DNA from: JARRQJ01 sp963810615
GTDB taxonomy: Bacteria; Pseudomonadota; Gammaproteobacteria; DRLM01
Direction of reading: 5' to 3'
Length of the DNA stretch: 64,000 bases
NCBI GenBank assembly: GCA_963810615.1
Contig: CAWEOA010000002.1
Coordinates: 310,001-374,000 of the forward strand
Shown here piece after piece: positions 1 to 9,751 of the stretch (its first letter is position 1; each line of letters starts with the position of its first letter). Made by a program: the position numbers and the translations under genes. The notes under the pieces were generated by a model that was not told where the DNA came from, ran no database searches, and saw only the letters and a program-made list of their open reading frames with translations.

Positions 1-699
1 GCGCGCCGCATGATCGCCGGGCGGGTTGCGAAAAACCGAGCCGCAGCTGGGCAGGCCGATGGGTTGCGTCTGATTGCGTCGCTCCAGCAAGGCCTTGACC
101 CGGGCAAGACTTGCCGCACCGTCACCGGCTTGCAATTGCAGCTCCACCATTATGAACCATTCCCCAGCCGGCCCATGCACTTCGCGATACGCCGCCTGAA
201 AATCACCGGGCTCGCGCCACCGGCGCAGCCCATGACGATCGACGGTCTCGACGCGCCGCACCAAGGGCCAGGTCTCACCACCGAAGGCACCGGCGTTCAT
301 AGCCAGCGCGCCACCCATGGTCCCGGGGATACCGGCCAGAAATTCCCCGCCTACCAGATTCATGCCTGCACAGAAGCGCGCCACCTTGTTGCACGCCACA
401 CCAGCGCCGGCCTGCACCCTAAGCGCATCGACTTGAACCAAATCCATCAAGGCGCCGCTGGTGGCGATCACTGTTCCTGAAATACCGCCATCGCGCACCA
501 GCATGTTGCTGCCCAGTCCCAGCCACAACAGCGGCTCCTCTGCAGGGAGTTGCTGCAGAAAGGCAACCAAGTCGTCGATGTCCGCCGGCTCGTAAAAGGT
601 GCGGGCCGGCCCGCCCACCCGCCACGAAACATGACGGGCCATGGGCTCGTCGTGACGCAGCTTACCGCGCAGCAATGCATGATGCTGGGCGGCCATCAT
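1..699 (-). CDS. murB: UDP-N-acetylenolpyruvoylglucosamine reductase MurB (C-terminus beyond window)
   Basis: Cytosolic FAD- and NADPH-dependent enzyme that reduces UDP-GlcNAc-enolpyruvate to UDP-MurNAc, an early peptidoglycan precursor step. The frame stays open to the left edge, so only about 233 N-terminal residues are visible. FAD-site signatures are present: WRVGGP (26-31), GLGSNML (61-67), GIPGTMGG (123-130) and, near the cut, a GSVFRNP segment whose Ser is the usual proton donor of the family. The ATG overlaps the murC TGA as ATGA, which suggests translational coupling. The truncation comes from the window edge; no internal lesion is seen. Confidence 0.95.
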   Translation of the reverse strand, partial: MMAAQHHALLRGKLRHDEPMARHVSWRVGGPARTFYEPADIDDLVAFLQQLPAEEPLLWLGLGSNMLVRDGGISGTVIATSGALMDLVQVDALRVQAGAGVACNKVARFCAGMNLVGGEFLAGIPGTMGGALAMNAGAFGGETWPLVRRVETVDRHGLRRWREPGDFQAAYREVHGPAGEWFIMVELQLQAGDGAASLARVKALLERRNQTQPIGLPSCGSVFRNPPGDHAAR

Positions 700-2138
700 G
701 GCGTCCCCTCTTTGAGTTGTTCCGGCAGCTTCGCCGCCGCCGCACCGATATCACCCGCCCCCAAGGTGAGCAGCACATCGCCGTCCCGCAAGACGCTGCA
801 CAACACCGCGGGCAAGTCCGTCACAGCATCGACGAACACCGGATCGACTTGGCCGCGGGCGCGGATCGCACGACTGAGCGCGCGACCGTCAGCGGCGGCG
901 ATGGGCTCCTCCCCGGCCGGATACACGTCCAACAACACCAGAACATCCACCTCGGAGAGCACCTTGACGAAGTCTTCAAACAGGTCACGGGTCCGGCTGT
1001 AGCGATGCGGCTGAAATGCCGTAACCAGGCGCCGTTGCGGCCAACCGGCGCGAATGGCTTCCACCGTGGCCGCAACCTCCCGGGGATGATGACCGTAATC
1101 ATCGATCATCAACACCGATCCGGCCGTGGTGGCGATCTCGCCATAGAGTTGAAAACGCCGGCCTATCCCCTGGAAGCCAGTCAAGGCGCGTTGAATAGCA
1201 CCATCGTCCACGCCCAATTCCTGAGCCACGGCGATGGCGGCCAGGGCGTTGAGCACATTGTGATGGCCGGCCAGGTTAAGGCTGACCTCCAGCTCCGCGC
1301 CGCCGCGGCGCACTACCTTGAAGTGCGTAGTCGCTGCCTGCTGGCGGATATCGCGCGCCCACACATCCGCCTCTTTGGAAAGGCCATAGGTCAGACTGGG
1401 ACGCGGCAACTGCGGCAACAACTCGGCGATGACCGGATCGTCCAAACACACCACGGCCAGTCCATAGAAGGGCAACTGATGGAGAAATTCGATGAAGGTC
1501 TGACGCAAACGGCCGAAGTCACCGCCATAGGTCTCCATGTGATCGACGTCGATATTGGTGACCACCGCGATCATCGGCACAAGGTGCAAGAACGAGGCAT
1601 CGCTTTCATCGGCCTCCGCCACCAGATACTCACCGGCGCCCAATCGGGCATTGCCGCCGATACTATTAAGACGCCCGCCGATGACAAAGGTCGGATCGAG
1701 CCCCCCTTCGGCCAACAGACTGGCGATGAGACTGGTAGTCGTGGTCTTACCATGAGTCCCCGCCACGGCGATCCCATAACGGAAGCGCATCAGTTCGGCG
1801 AGCATCTCGGCGCGTCGCACTACCGGGATGCGACGACGCTGGGCCTCTTTCACCTCGGGGTTGCTCTGCTCGACGGCGCTGGACACCACCACCACATCGC
1901 TGTCTTCCACCCAGCGCGCGTCGTGACCGATGTGTATCGTCATCCCCAATCCGGCAAAACGGCGGGTAAGGGCATTCTCCTTGATGTCGGAGCCGGAAAC
2001 GCGATAACCCAGATTGTGCAGCACCTCGGCGATGCCACCCATACCCACGCCGCCGATGCCGACGAAGTGAATCGCCGCGATGCTTCGCATCCGTTCCCGC
2101 ATCGGCGTCTTCATATCAGATACGGGACGTTCAGCCAT
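696..2138 (-). CDS. murC: UDP-N-acetylmuramate--L-alanine ligase MurC
   Basis: Cytosolic ATP-dependent ligase adding L-alanine to UDP-MurNAc. The 480-residue product has the N-terminal nucleotide-sugar loop GIGGVG (27-32) and the Mur-ligase ATP loop GTHGKTTT (127-134). The ATG at 2138 is chosen because a GGGAGG Shine-Dalgarno sits about 6 bases upstream and because the length fits the family; the frame stays open further upstream, but that part lies inside murG and does not resemble MurC. The start overlaps the end of murG by 8 bases. An alternative ATG lies 24 bases downstream. Confidence 0.95.
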   Translation of the reverse strand: MAERPVSDMKTPMRERMRSIAAIHFVGIGGVGMGGIAEVLHNLGYRVSGSDIKENALTRRFAGLGMTIHIGHDARWVEDSDVVVVSSAVEQSNPEVKEAQRRRIPVVRRAEMLAELMRFRYGIAVAGTHGKTTTTSLIASLLAEGGLDPTFVIGGRLNSIGGNARLGAGEYLVAEADESDASFLHLVPMIAVVTNIDVDHMETYGGDFGRLRQTFIEFLHQLPFYGLAVVCLDDPVIAELLPQLPRPSLTYGLSKEADVWARDIRQQAATTHFKVVRRGGAELEVSLNLAGHHNVLNALAAIAVAQELGVDDGAIQRALTGFQGIGRRFQLYGEIATTAGSVLMIDDYGHHPREVAATVEAIRAGWPQRRLVTAFQPHRYSRTRDLFEDFVKVLSEVDVLVLLDVYPAGEEPIAAADGRALSRAIRARGQVDPVFVDAVTDLPAVLCSVLRDGDVLLTLGAGDIGAAAAKLPEQLKEGTP

Positions 2139-3195
2139 GGGCCGCCTCCCAACACAATGCCGCCACCGTCGCCGCCGCCTGGGGCTGAGCCAGGTCCCTG
2201 GCGGCCCGCGCCATGACCAACAAGCGGGAACGATCCGCCAAAGAAACCCACAGTTCGCACAAGCTGTCGCGGGCAAGGTCCGCTTGTTGGATCACCACGG
2301 CGGCGCCGGCATCGCTCAGATAAGCGGCATTCCGGGTCTGATGATCATCCACCGCATGGGGATAAGGCACCAGGACCGCGCCCACCCCCGCCGCCGCCAG
2401 CTCCGCCACCGTCAGGGCCCCCGCGCGACACACCACTAGATCCGCCCAGCCATAGGCCGCGGCCATGTCATCGATGAAGGGTTCCACCCGCGCCGTCACC
2501 GCGGCAGCCCGATAATGCTCCAGCGTCTCATCGAGATTGCGGCTGCCCGTCTGATGCCACACCTCGGGACGCGAGGACAGCTGCGCAAGCGCCGCCGGCA
2601 GCACTTCGTTCAAGGCACGCGCGCCGAGGCTGCCGCCCAACACCAACAGACGCAATGCACCGCTGCGGGCGGCGAAACGCTGTTCCGGAACGGGCAACTC
2701 GGCAATGGCGCGTCGCACCGGATTGCCGGTATGGGTGACATGCTTGCCGTGGAAAGTGCCGGGGAAGGCCTCCATCACCCGCTGCGCCAAGGGCGCCAGC
2801 AAACGGTTGGTCAGGCCGGCGATGGCATTCTGTTCATGAATCACCAAGGGCTTGCGCAACAACCAGGTTATGACGCCGCCGGGACCGGTGACGAAGCCGC
2901 CCATGCCCAGCACCACTACCGGCCGTTGGCGCAATATCACCGCCAATACCTGCAGGGCCGCCCACAGCAAACGCAACGGCGCCAGCAACCACGCAGTCGC
3001 ACCCTTGCCGCGCAAACCGGACACCGACACCCATTCCATGCTGATGCCCGCCGCCGGAACCAGCTTGGCCTCCAGGCCCTGGCGCGTGCCCAGCCAAAAC
3101 ACTTCGGCGCCGCGTTCGCGCAATTCCGCCGCCACCGCCAGGGCGGGAAACACATGACCGCCGGTACCACCCGCCATGATCATCACACGCATCAT
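2131..3195 (-). CDS. murG: Lipid II synthase MurG (GlcNAc transferase)
   Basis: Peripheral inner-membrane glycosyltransferase that transfers GlcNAc from UDP-GlcNAc to lipid I, giving lipid II. 354 residues, normal for MurG. Donor and acceptor loops of the GT-B fold are visible: GGTGGH at 9-14, GGSLGARALN in the middle and CRAGALTVAEL in the C-terminal domain. The start overlaps the ftsW stop by 4 bases; a second in-frame ATG immediately follows the first. It lies between the flippase-associated division gene ftsW and murC, the standard dcw order. Confidence 0.95.
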   Translation of the reverse strand: MMRVMIMAGGTGGHVFPALAVAAELRERGAEVFWLGTRQGLEAKLVPAAGISMEWVSVSGLRGKGATAWLLAPLRLLWAALQVLAVILRQRPVVVLGMGGFVTGPGGVITWLLRKPLVIHEQNAIAGLTNRLLAPLAQRVMEAFPGTFHGKHVTHTGNPVRRAIAELPVPEQRFAARSGALRLLVLGGSLGARALNEVLPAALAQLSSRPEVWHQTGSRNLDETLEHYRAAAVTARVEPFIDDMAAAYGWADLVVCRAGALTVAELAAAGVGAVLVPYPHAVDDHQTRNAAYLSDAGAAVVIQQADLARDSLCELWVSLADRSRLLVMARAARDLAQPQAAATVAALCWEAAHG

Positions 3196-4382
3196 CGGCC
3201 GGTCCTCCCGCGCGGAAAGCGGGTCTCATAATCGACGCGCAACAACAAGGCCACGGCCACACACATCACGATGATGCTGGACCCGCCGTAACTCATGAGC
3301 GGCAAGGTCAAGCCCTTGGTGGGTAGCGCCCCCATGTTCACGCCTATATTGATGAAGGCCTGCAGACCGATCCACATTCCGATGCCATAGGCGAGATAAG
3401 CGGCGAAACGATTGCCGCTCTGTTCGGCGCGATAGGCGATGACGAATGAGCGCCACACCACCAGAGTGAACAGCGCGATCACGCTCACCACGCCCACCAA
3501 GCCCAATTCCTCCGCCAGAACGGCGAACAAAAAGTCGGTATGGGCCTCGGGAAGATAGAACAGTTTTTGAATCGAGCCCCCCAGGCCGACTCCGGCCCAT
3601 TCACCGCGGCCGATAGCGATCAAGGCCTGGGTGAGCTGAAAACCGCTGTCGAAGGGATCCGCCCACGGATTGAGAAAGGTGGTCAAGCGCTCGAGGCGAT
3701 ACGGTGAGGACAGCGCCAAGGCCGCCATCGCCCCTACCACCACGCCCATGAGTGCAAAGAATTCCCACAGGCGCACGCCGCCGAGGAACATCATCCCCAG
3801 GGCGGTGGCGAACATCACCGCGGTACTGCCGAAATCCGGCTCCATCAGCAACAGCACCGACAACACCGCCAGGATCGCCAGCGGCTTCAAAAAACCCTTA
3901 ATCGAGTTACGCACTTCGTCGCCACGGCGCACCAGATACCCGGCCAAGTACACGATGACGAACAACTTCACCAATTCCGAGGCCTGGAGATTAAAGATGC
4001 CGAAAGGCAGCCAGCGAGTGCTGCCGTTCACCTGCCGCCCAACGCCGGGGATCAACACCGCCACCAACAAGACCGCCCCCAAGACCAACAACACCACCCC
4101 ACCCTTTTCCCAATACACCAGGCGGGTACGCATCACCACGACCGCCGACGCCACCCCCAGCCCTACGAACAGGAATTGCCGCAGAGAGTAATAGAAGGGC
4201 TGACCGAACTGGCGGTCCGCCAGGCTCACCGAGGCCGACGCCACCATCACCAAGCCAAAGCACAGCAGGGCCACTACCGCCCCCAGCAGCCAGGTATCGC
4301 ACCACGGCCCCAGTGCGGCGCTGTTACGTGCCTGGGCCTGCTCCATGAACACGAAGGGTGAATAGCGGCCGAGCTTGATCAT
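3192..4382 (-). CDS. ftsW: Septal peptidoglycan glycosyltransferase FtsW (SEDS family)
   Basis: Multi-pass inner-membrane SEDS protein that polymerises glycan strands at the septum with its partner FtsI, encoded upstream in the same cluster. 396 residues with about ten hydrophobic segments. Family signatures include the EAHTDFLFAVLAEELGLVG loop and the GALPTKGLTLPLMSYGGSS segment near the C-terminus. The gene overlaps murD by 4 bases on its 5' side and murG by 4 bases on its 3' side. RodA is the main alternative, but the position between murD and murG makes FtsW much more likely. Confidence 0.94.
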   Translation of the reverse strand: MIKLGRYSPFVFMEQAQARNSAALGPWCDTWLLGAVVALLCFGLVMVASASVSLADRQFGQPFYYSLRQFLFVGLGVASAVVVMRTRLVYWEKGGVVLLVLGAVLLVAVLIPGVGRQVNGSTRWLPFGIFNLQASELVKLFVIVYLAGYLVRRGDEVRNSIKGFLKPLAILAVLSVLLLMEPDFGSTAVMFATALGMMFLGGVRLWEFFALMGVVVGAMAALALSSPYRLERLTTFLNPWADPFDSGFQLTQALIAIGRGEWAGVGLGGSIQKLFYLPEAHTDFLFAVLAEELGLVGVVSVIALFTLVVWRSFVIAYRAEQSGNRFAAYLAYGIGMWIGLQAFINIGVNMGALPTKGLTLPLMSYGGSSIIVMCVAVALLLRVDYETRFPRGRTGR

Positions 4383-5749
4383 GCCGACCTCCTGCGCACC
4401 GCCGCGGTGAACACTTCGCCACGGTGATCGTAGCCCTTGAACATATCGAAACTGGCGCAGGCCGGCGACAACAATACCGTGTCGCCTGCGTGGGCCAAGT
4501 TCGCGGCCTGTTCCACCGCTTCATCCATGTCCTTCACGCGCACTACCGATGCTGCACCCGCTACGGCCCGCTCGATCACGGCGGCATCCTGACCCAGCAA
4601 CACCACCGCCCGCGCCTTGGCGGCGACCGCCGCCTTGAGCGGAGTGAAATCCTGTCCCTTGCCCAAGCCGCCGGCAATCAACACCACCTTGCCGGGCATG
4701 CCCTGCAAGGCCGCCAGGGTGGCGCCCACATTGGTACCCTTGGAGTCGTTGTACCAATTCACCCCGTTGCGACTCGCCACCCACTGAGTACGGTGGGGCA
4801 GACCGGCAAAGCGGCGCAGCGTGTCTAGCATGCTCCCCATGGGAATGGCCAGCGCATCGCCCAGGGCCAAGGCCGCAAGGGCATTGGCGATGTTGTGACT
4901 GCCTTTGATGCGCAGTTCCGCGGCGGCCAGCAAGATCTCCGCCCCTTTCGCCAGATACGCCTCACCGTCACGTTGACGCAGACCGAAATCGCCTTGAACC
5001 GGGACACTCAAACCGAAACGCACCACCTTGCGCCCCGGCTCAAGCATGGCCGCGACCAAGGGATCGTCGCCGTTGATCACCATGGTGCCGGTACCGCGAT
5101 AGATACGCTGTTTGGCCGCGGCATAGTCGTGTACATCATGGTAACGATCCATATGATCGGGACTGATGTTGAGCACCACCGCCGCTGCTGCGTCCAGGCT
5201 GTAAGTGGTCTCCAACTGAAAACTGGACAACTCCAAGACATAAAAATCCGGGATCTCGGCGGCCAACAAATCCAAGGCCGGCGTACCCAAATTACCGCCG
5301 AGCTGTGCATGCAAGCCGGCATCGCGGATCATCTCACCCACCAGGGTGGTCACAGTGCTCTTGCCGTTGGCGCCGGTCACCGCCACTACCGGCGCACGCG
5401 CCTCGCGGGCGAAGAGTTCGATATCGCCCACGACCGCGGCGCCGTCGCGCACGGCCGCGGCTATGGCAGGCACAGCCAAGGCCACACCGGGACTGACGAC
5501 GAGTCGTTGTGCGCGCGCCAGCACGGCGGCATCGAAGCCGCCCAGAAACACGGGAACCTGCGGAAATTCGCGACGCAACTCCTCGAGTCCCGGCGGTGCG
5601 TCGCGACTGTCGATCACGGCAAACGCCTCACCGCGCGCGGCAAGATAACGGGCGCAGGAAAGCCCGGTCTTGCCCAGACCTACGATCACATTGGCTACAT
5701 CCCGTTCGCTCATGCCCATCCAGTCCCGTTGCAACGCCGCCTGTATCAT
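4379..5749 (-). CDS. murD: UDP-N-acetylmuramoyl-L-alanine--D-glutamate ligase MurD
   Basis: Cytosolic ligase adding D-glutamate to UDP-MurNAc-L-Ala. 456 residues from the upstream ATG. VGLGKTG near the N-terminus forms the UDP-sugar loop and VTGANGKSTVTTL is the Mur-ligase ATP loop. The chosen ATG overlaps the last base of the mraY TGA (TGATG). A second start 30 bases downstream (MGMSERD) would remove ten residues that are not conserved in the family and cannot be excluded. Confidence 0.93.
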   Translation of the reverse strand: MIQAALQRDWMGMSERDVANVIVGLGKTGLSCARYLAARGEAFAVIDSRDAPPGLEELRREFPQVPVFLGGFDAAVLARAQRLVVSPGVALAVPAIAAAVRDGAAVVGDIELFAREARAPVVAVTGANGKSTVTTLVGEMIRDAGLHAQLGGNLGTPALDLLAAEIPDFYVLELSSFQLETTYSLDAAAAVVLNISPDHMDRYHDVHDYAAAKQRIYRGTGTMVINGDDPLVAAMLEPGRKVVRFGLSVPVQGDFGLRQRDGEAYLAKGAEILLAAAELRIKGSHNIANALAALALGDALAIPMGSMLDTLRRFAGLPHRTQWVASRNGVNWYNDSKGTNVGATLAALQGMPGKVVLIAGGLGKGQDFTPLKAAVAAKARAVVLLGQDAAVIERAVAGAASVVRVKDMDEAVEQAANLAHAGDTVLLSPACASFDMFKGYDHRGEVFTAAVRRRSA

Positions 5750-6840
5750 CAGCGGATCTTCAGACTCGCCAAACCGACCATCACCAGCAACACGGTCACA
5801 ATCCAGAAGCGCACGATCACTCGCGGTTCCGGCCAGCCTTTTAATTCGAAATGATGATGGAGCGGCGCCATGCGAAACAGGCGTCTGCCGGTGAGCTTGA
5901 ACGAGGCGACCTGCAAGATCACCGACAGGGTCTCCACCACGAACACGCCGCCCATAATGAACAGCACGATCTCCTGACGCACGATCACCGCCACTATCCC
6001 TAAGGCCGCACCCAGGGCCAGTGCGCCGATATCACCCATGAAGACTTGCGCTGGATAGGCGTTAAACCACAGGAAGCCCAGCCCCGCACCGACCAATGCG
6101 CCGCAAAACACCGCCAGTTCACCCACACCGGCGATGTAGGGTATGCCCAGATACTCAGCGAATTTCACATGACCGGTGACATAAGCGAAGATCGCCAGAG
6201 CGCCCGCCACCAATACCGTGGGCATGATCGCCAGACCGTCCAGACCGTCGGTGAGATTGACCGCATTACTGGCACCGACGATGACCAAATACGCCAACAG
6301 GATGAAACCGATTCCCACCTCGAGGTAGGTGGCCTTGAGAAAGGGCACGACCAGACGGGTCTCTTCCGAGGTCTGGGCACCGATGTATAACAGCACCGCG
6401 GCGGTCAGACCCACCACCGACTGCCAGAAATATTTGGTCCTTGCCGACAGGCCCTTGGAGTTTTTCAGCACCAGCTTGCGGTAATCGTCCACCCAGCCGA
6501 TGACCCCGAACAACAGGGTAACCGCCAGCACCAACCACACGTAGCGATTGTTGAGATCCGACCACAACAAAGTGCTCACCGCAATCGCCACCAGGATCAA
6601 GGCGCCGCCCATGGTCGGCGTACCGGCCTTCTTGAAATGACTCTCCGGTCCCAACTCGCGAATCTGTTGTCCGATCTGAAGCATGCTCAGACGACGGATC
6701 ATGGTCGGGCCGATGATGAAGGAAAACACCAGGGAGGTAACCACCCCCAGGATGGCGCGCAGGGTGATGTATTGAAATACATTAAAACCGTGATAATGTT
6801 CAGCCAGCCATTCGGTGAGATAGAGCAACATGGTCGTCAA
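5749..6840 (-). CDS. mraY: Phospho-N-acetylmuramoyl-pentapeptide transferase MraY
   Basis: Integral membrane enzyme that moves phospho-MurNAc-pentapeptide onto undecaprenyl phosphate, giving lipid I. 363 residues, close to the E. coli protein, with about ten membrane segments. Mg-binding and catalytic motifs are intact: VDDYRK, NLTDGLDGLA, FMGDIGALALGA and APLHHHFE near the end. It overlaps murF by 4 bases on the 5' side and murD by one base on the 3' side. Confidence 0.96.
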   Translation of the reverse strand: MTTMLLYLTEWLAEHYHGFNVFQYITLRAILGVVTSLVFSFIIGPTMIRRLSMLQIGQQIRELGPESHFKKAGTPTMGGALILVAIAVSTLLWSDLNNRYVWLVLAVTLLFGVIGWVDDYRKLVLKNSKGLSARTKYFWQSVVGLTAAVLLYIGAQTSEETRLVVPFLKATYLEVGIGFILLAYLVIVGASNAVNLTDGLDGLAIMPTVLVAGALAIFAYVTGHVKFAEYLGIPYIAGVGELAVFCGALVGAGLGFLWFNAYPAQVFMGDIGALALGAALGIVAVIVRQEIVLFIMGGVFVVETLSVILQVASFKLTGRRLFRMAPLHHHFELKGWPEPRVIVRFWIVTVLLVMVGLASLKIR

Positions 6841-8228
6841 GCCTCTCCCGTCAAGCCGGCTTCGCCATCTGCAACCAGCGCCGCCGCCACCCGTTCCATC
6901 TGCATGCGACGCGAACCTTTTATCAATACCGTGCTCACTTGCTGCGGCGTAGCACTCAGCTCGGCGCGCAAGACCTCGATCAATGCTTCCTGGGTCGCAA
7001 AGTGGTGGGCACCGATTCCGAAACGCTGGGCAGTGAAACGCGTCAACTCACCGACGGTGAACATCTGTTCCACCCCGGCGGCACGCGCCTCTTCGCCTAA
7101 TTCACCGTGCAACCCCTCGGCACCCGCGCCCAGCTCACCCATATCACCGAGCACCAATATCTTTTTGCCCGGCGCCGCGGCGAGCACCTGCAAGGCGGCG
7201 CGCAATGAAGTTGGATTGGCGTTATACGTATCATCCAGCACCCTTACCCCTGCCGTAACCCGCTTCATTTGCAGGCGACCCTTCACCGCCTGCAGGCCGG
7301 CCAAGCCCCGCTGAATATCCGCAACGCCGGCGCCCGCCGCCAACGCCGCCGCCGTTGCGGCACAAGCGTTGCTCACATTATGGCGGCCGCACAATTGCAT
7401 GCGAATCGGGATATCGCCGGCGGGGGTACGCAGGGTAAAACGCGTGGTCAGCGCATCACCGATGTCCATCTGCTCCGTGCCCGGCACCACACTGACGTCC
7501 GCCGCCTTCTCCATACCGAAACGCAGCGTGGTGCGCGCGCCGATGAGCTGTGCCCACAACGGCGCGAAGCGATCATCGGCATTGAGCACCGCCACACCAG
7601 TCTCATCCAGAGCTTGAAACAATTCGCCTTTGCCCAGTGCCACACCCTCGAGGCTGCCGAAACCCTCCAGATGGGCCGCACCGGCATTAGTGACCACGCC
7701 GACGCTAGGCCGCGTCAATTGCGCCACATAGGCGATCTCGCCGGGATGATTGGCTCCCATCTCGATCACCGCGCAATAGTGAGAATCACGCAGGCGCAGC
7801 AGGGTAAGCGGTACGCCGATATCGTTATTCAAATTACCCTGGGTCGCCAACACCTCGCCGCGCTGCGCCAGGATCGCCGCGACCATTTCCTTCGCGGTGG
7901 TCTTGCCGTTACTGCCGGTCACCGCCACCACCGGGATGTTGTGGCGGGCACGCCATGCCGCGGCGAGACGGCCCAGCGCCAAACGAGTATCGTCGACATG
8001 CAGCGTCGGCAGGGAGTGAGACACGGGACGCTGCACCATTGCCGCTGCGGCACCCTGCCGCTGCGCCGCCTCCACGAAATCATGGCCATCGAAATTCTGA
8101 CCCTGCAAAGCCACATACAAGGCGCCGGGCTGCAGGGTGCGGGTATCGATGCTGACGCTGGAGCACGCCACGTCCGCGCCCTCGACACGGCCATCCGTCA
8201 TGGCGGCGGCTTGACTGAGCGCCATCAT
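6837..8228 (-). CDS. murF: UDP-MurNAc-tripeptide--D-alanyl-D-alanine ligase MurF
   Basis: Cytosolic ligase attaching D-Ala-D-Ala to UDP-MurNAc-tripeptide, the last soluble step before MraY. 463 residues. The N-terminal substrate domain includes SIDTRTLQPGALYVAL; the ATP loop is VTGSNGKTTAKEM. It overlaps murE and mraY by 4 bases each, so it is embedded in a continuous translational chain. Confidence 0.95.
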   Translation of the reverse strand: MMALSQAAAMTDGRVEGADVACSSVSIDTRTLQPGALYVALQGQNFDGHDFVEAAQRQGAAAAMVQRPVSHSLPTLHVDDTRLALGRLAAAWRARHNIPVVAVTGSNGKTTAKEMVAAILAQRGEVLATQGNLNNDIGVPLTLLRLRDSHYCAVIEMGANHPGEIAYVAQLTRPSVGVVTNAGAAHLEGFGSLEGVALGKGELFQALDETGVAVLNADDRFAPLWAQLIGARTTLRFGMEKAADVSVVPGTEQMDIGDALTTRFTLRTPAGDIPIRMQLCGRHNVSNACAATAAALAAGAGVADIQRGLAGLQAVKGRLQMKRVTAGVRVLDDTYNANPTSLRAALQVLAAAPGKKILVLGDMGELGAGAEGLHGELGEEARAAGVEQMFTVGELTRFTAQRFGIGAHHFATQEALIEVLRAELSATPQQVSTVLIKGSRRMQMERVAAALVADGEAGLTGEA

Positions 8229-9751
8229 GAGCGCCCCTCCGTTAGATAGCGCTGCACCTGTTCCTGATCACGGAACGGTAATTTGCGCATACCGAGCTGC
8301 TGGGTGGTCTCATGCCCCTTGCCGGCCACCAGCACCACATCGTCTGCGCCGGCCTGCCTGATGGCGGCGGCGATAGCGCCGCTGCGATCGTGCATCACAT
8401 CCACCGCTGCGGCATAGTCGATCCCGGCCAGGATATCAGCCGCAATCTGCGCGGAATCTTCGCTACGGGGATTGTCGTCGGTGATGATCACCTTATCCGC
8501 CAAACGCACCGCCACGTCCCCCATCAGTGCGCGCTTGCCGCGATCGCGATCGCCGCCGCAACCGAACACGCACCACAATTTCCCACGGCAATGCTCCCGC
8601 AAGGCGATCAGCGCCTGCTCCAAGGCATCGGGTGTATGGGCATAGTCCACCACCACCAGCGGCAGGCGCCCGTCGCCGCCGAAGCATTCCATCCGCCCCG
8701 TCACCGGGCGCACCGCACTGAGCCGCTGCAAGACCTCGCTCATGGGCACACCCGTCACCAACAAGGTGGCCACCACTGCCAAGACATTGCTGGCATTGAA
8801 GCGCCCGAGCAGGGGAATCTGCACACGCCCCTCGCCCCAAGCGCTCTTCACCGCCATACTCAGACCATCGCGCGTCTGTAGTTCTATGATGCCTTGGACA
8901 TGGGGCAGCTCAGGCGCGACCGGCTCACCCAAACCGTAGCTCACCGCCGTCACCCCGGAACGCAGATTGGCAAGAATCTCGCGACCGAAGTCGTCGTCGG
9001 CATTGACGATGGCGTAGTGCAGATCCGGGGCATGAAACAAGCGTTGCTTGGCCGCCGAGTAAGCCGCCATGTCACCGTGGTAATCCAAATGGTCGCGGCT
9101 GAGGTTGGTAAACACCGCGGCATCGAAGCTCACCCCGGCGACCCGGCCTTGATCCAGAGAATGAGAGGAAACTTCCATAGCCACGCTACGCGCGCCGCCG
9201 CCGCGCATTTCTGCCAGCAATTGATGCAGACTGATCGCGTCGGGGGTGGTATGGGTACCAGGCTGCAATTGCCCGAGCAGGCCGTTCCCTAGAGTGCCGA
9301 TGATGCCGCAGGGGTGATCGACACTGCTCATGGCCTGAGCGAGGAACTGACTGCACGAGGTCTTGCCGTTGGTACCGGTGATCCCCACCACCAACAGATC
9401 CCGCGAGGGATGGCCGTAAAACCGTTCGGCGATCAGCCCCGCCTGCTGCGAGAGATGCTGCACCGCCAGCAAGGGCACATTACCGACCTGCGCCGACAAA
9501 AATGCGGTGTCGCCCTCCGCGACTTCATAGGCGATGGCGCTCGCCCCCTGCGCTACGGCGGCGGCGATGAAATCATGACCGCGCTGCATCAGACCTGTGC
9601 AGGCCAGGAATAAATAACCGGATTGCACTTGGCGACTGTCCAGGACGACGCCCGCCACCATGCGGTCTTCACCCGAGTCTAGCGTGGCAATCCCCTCCAG
9701 CAATGCACTGAGGGCGACGCCGCCGGACTGGGATGTGCGGGCCGGCATCAT
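8225..9751 (-). CDS. murE: UDP-MurNAc-L-Ala-D-Glu--meso-diaminopimelate ligase MurE
   Basis: Cytosolic ligase adding the third residue of the stem peptide. 508 residues with the ATP loop GTNGKT at 126-131. The C-terminal ITDDNPRSED segment carries the DNPR motif that distinguishes meso-diaminopimelate-adding MurE enzymes from lysine-adding ones, so the cell wall is predicted to be of the mDAP type usual in Gram-negatives. Overlaps ftsI and murF by 4 bases each. Confidence 0.95.
   Translation of the reverse strand: MMPARTSQSGGVALSALLEGIATLDSGEDRMVAGVVLDSRQVQSGYLFLACTGLMQRGHDFIAAAVAQGASAIAYEVAEGDTAFLSAQVGNVPLLAVQHLSQQAGLIAERFYGHPSRDLLVVGITGTNGKTSCSQFLAQAMSSVDHPCGIIGTLGNGLLGQLQPGTHTTPDAISLHQLLAEMRGGGARSVAMEVSSHSLDQGRVAGVSFDAAVFTNLSRDHLDYHGDMAAYSAAKQRLFHAPDLHYAIVNADDDFGREILANLRSGVTAVSYGLGEPVAPELPHVQGIIELQTRDGLSMAVKSAWGEGRVQIPLLGRFNASNVLAVVATLLVTGVPMSEVLQRLSAVRPVTGRMECFGGDGRLPLVVVDYAHTPDALEQALIALREHCRGKLWCVFGCGGDRDRGKRALMGDVAVRLADKVIITDDNPRSEDSAQIAADILAGIDYAAAVDVMHDRSGAIAAAIRQAGADDVVLVAGKGHETTQQLGMRKLPFRDQEQVQRYLTEGRS

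Noticed and set aside
675..2216. 513-codon plus-strand frame antisense to murC
   Set aside because: Shadow of the GC-rich murC gene on the other strand; His/Gln-rich composition, no family pattern, murC motifs are clear.
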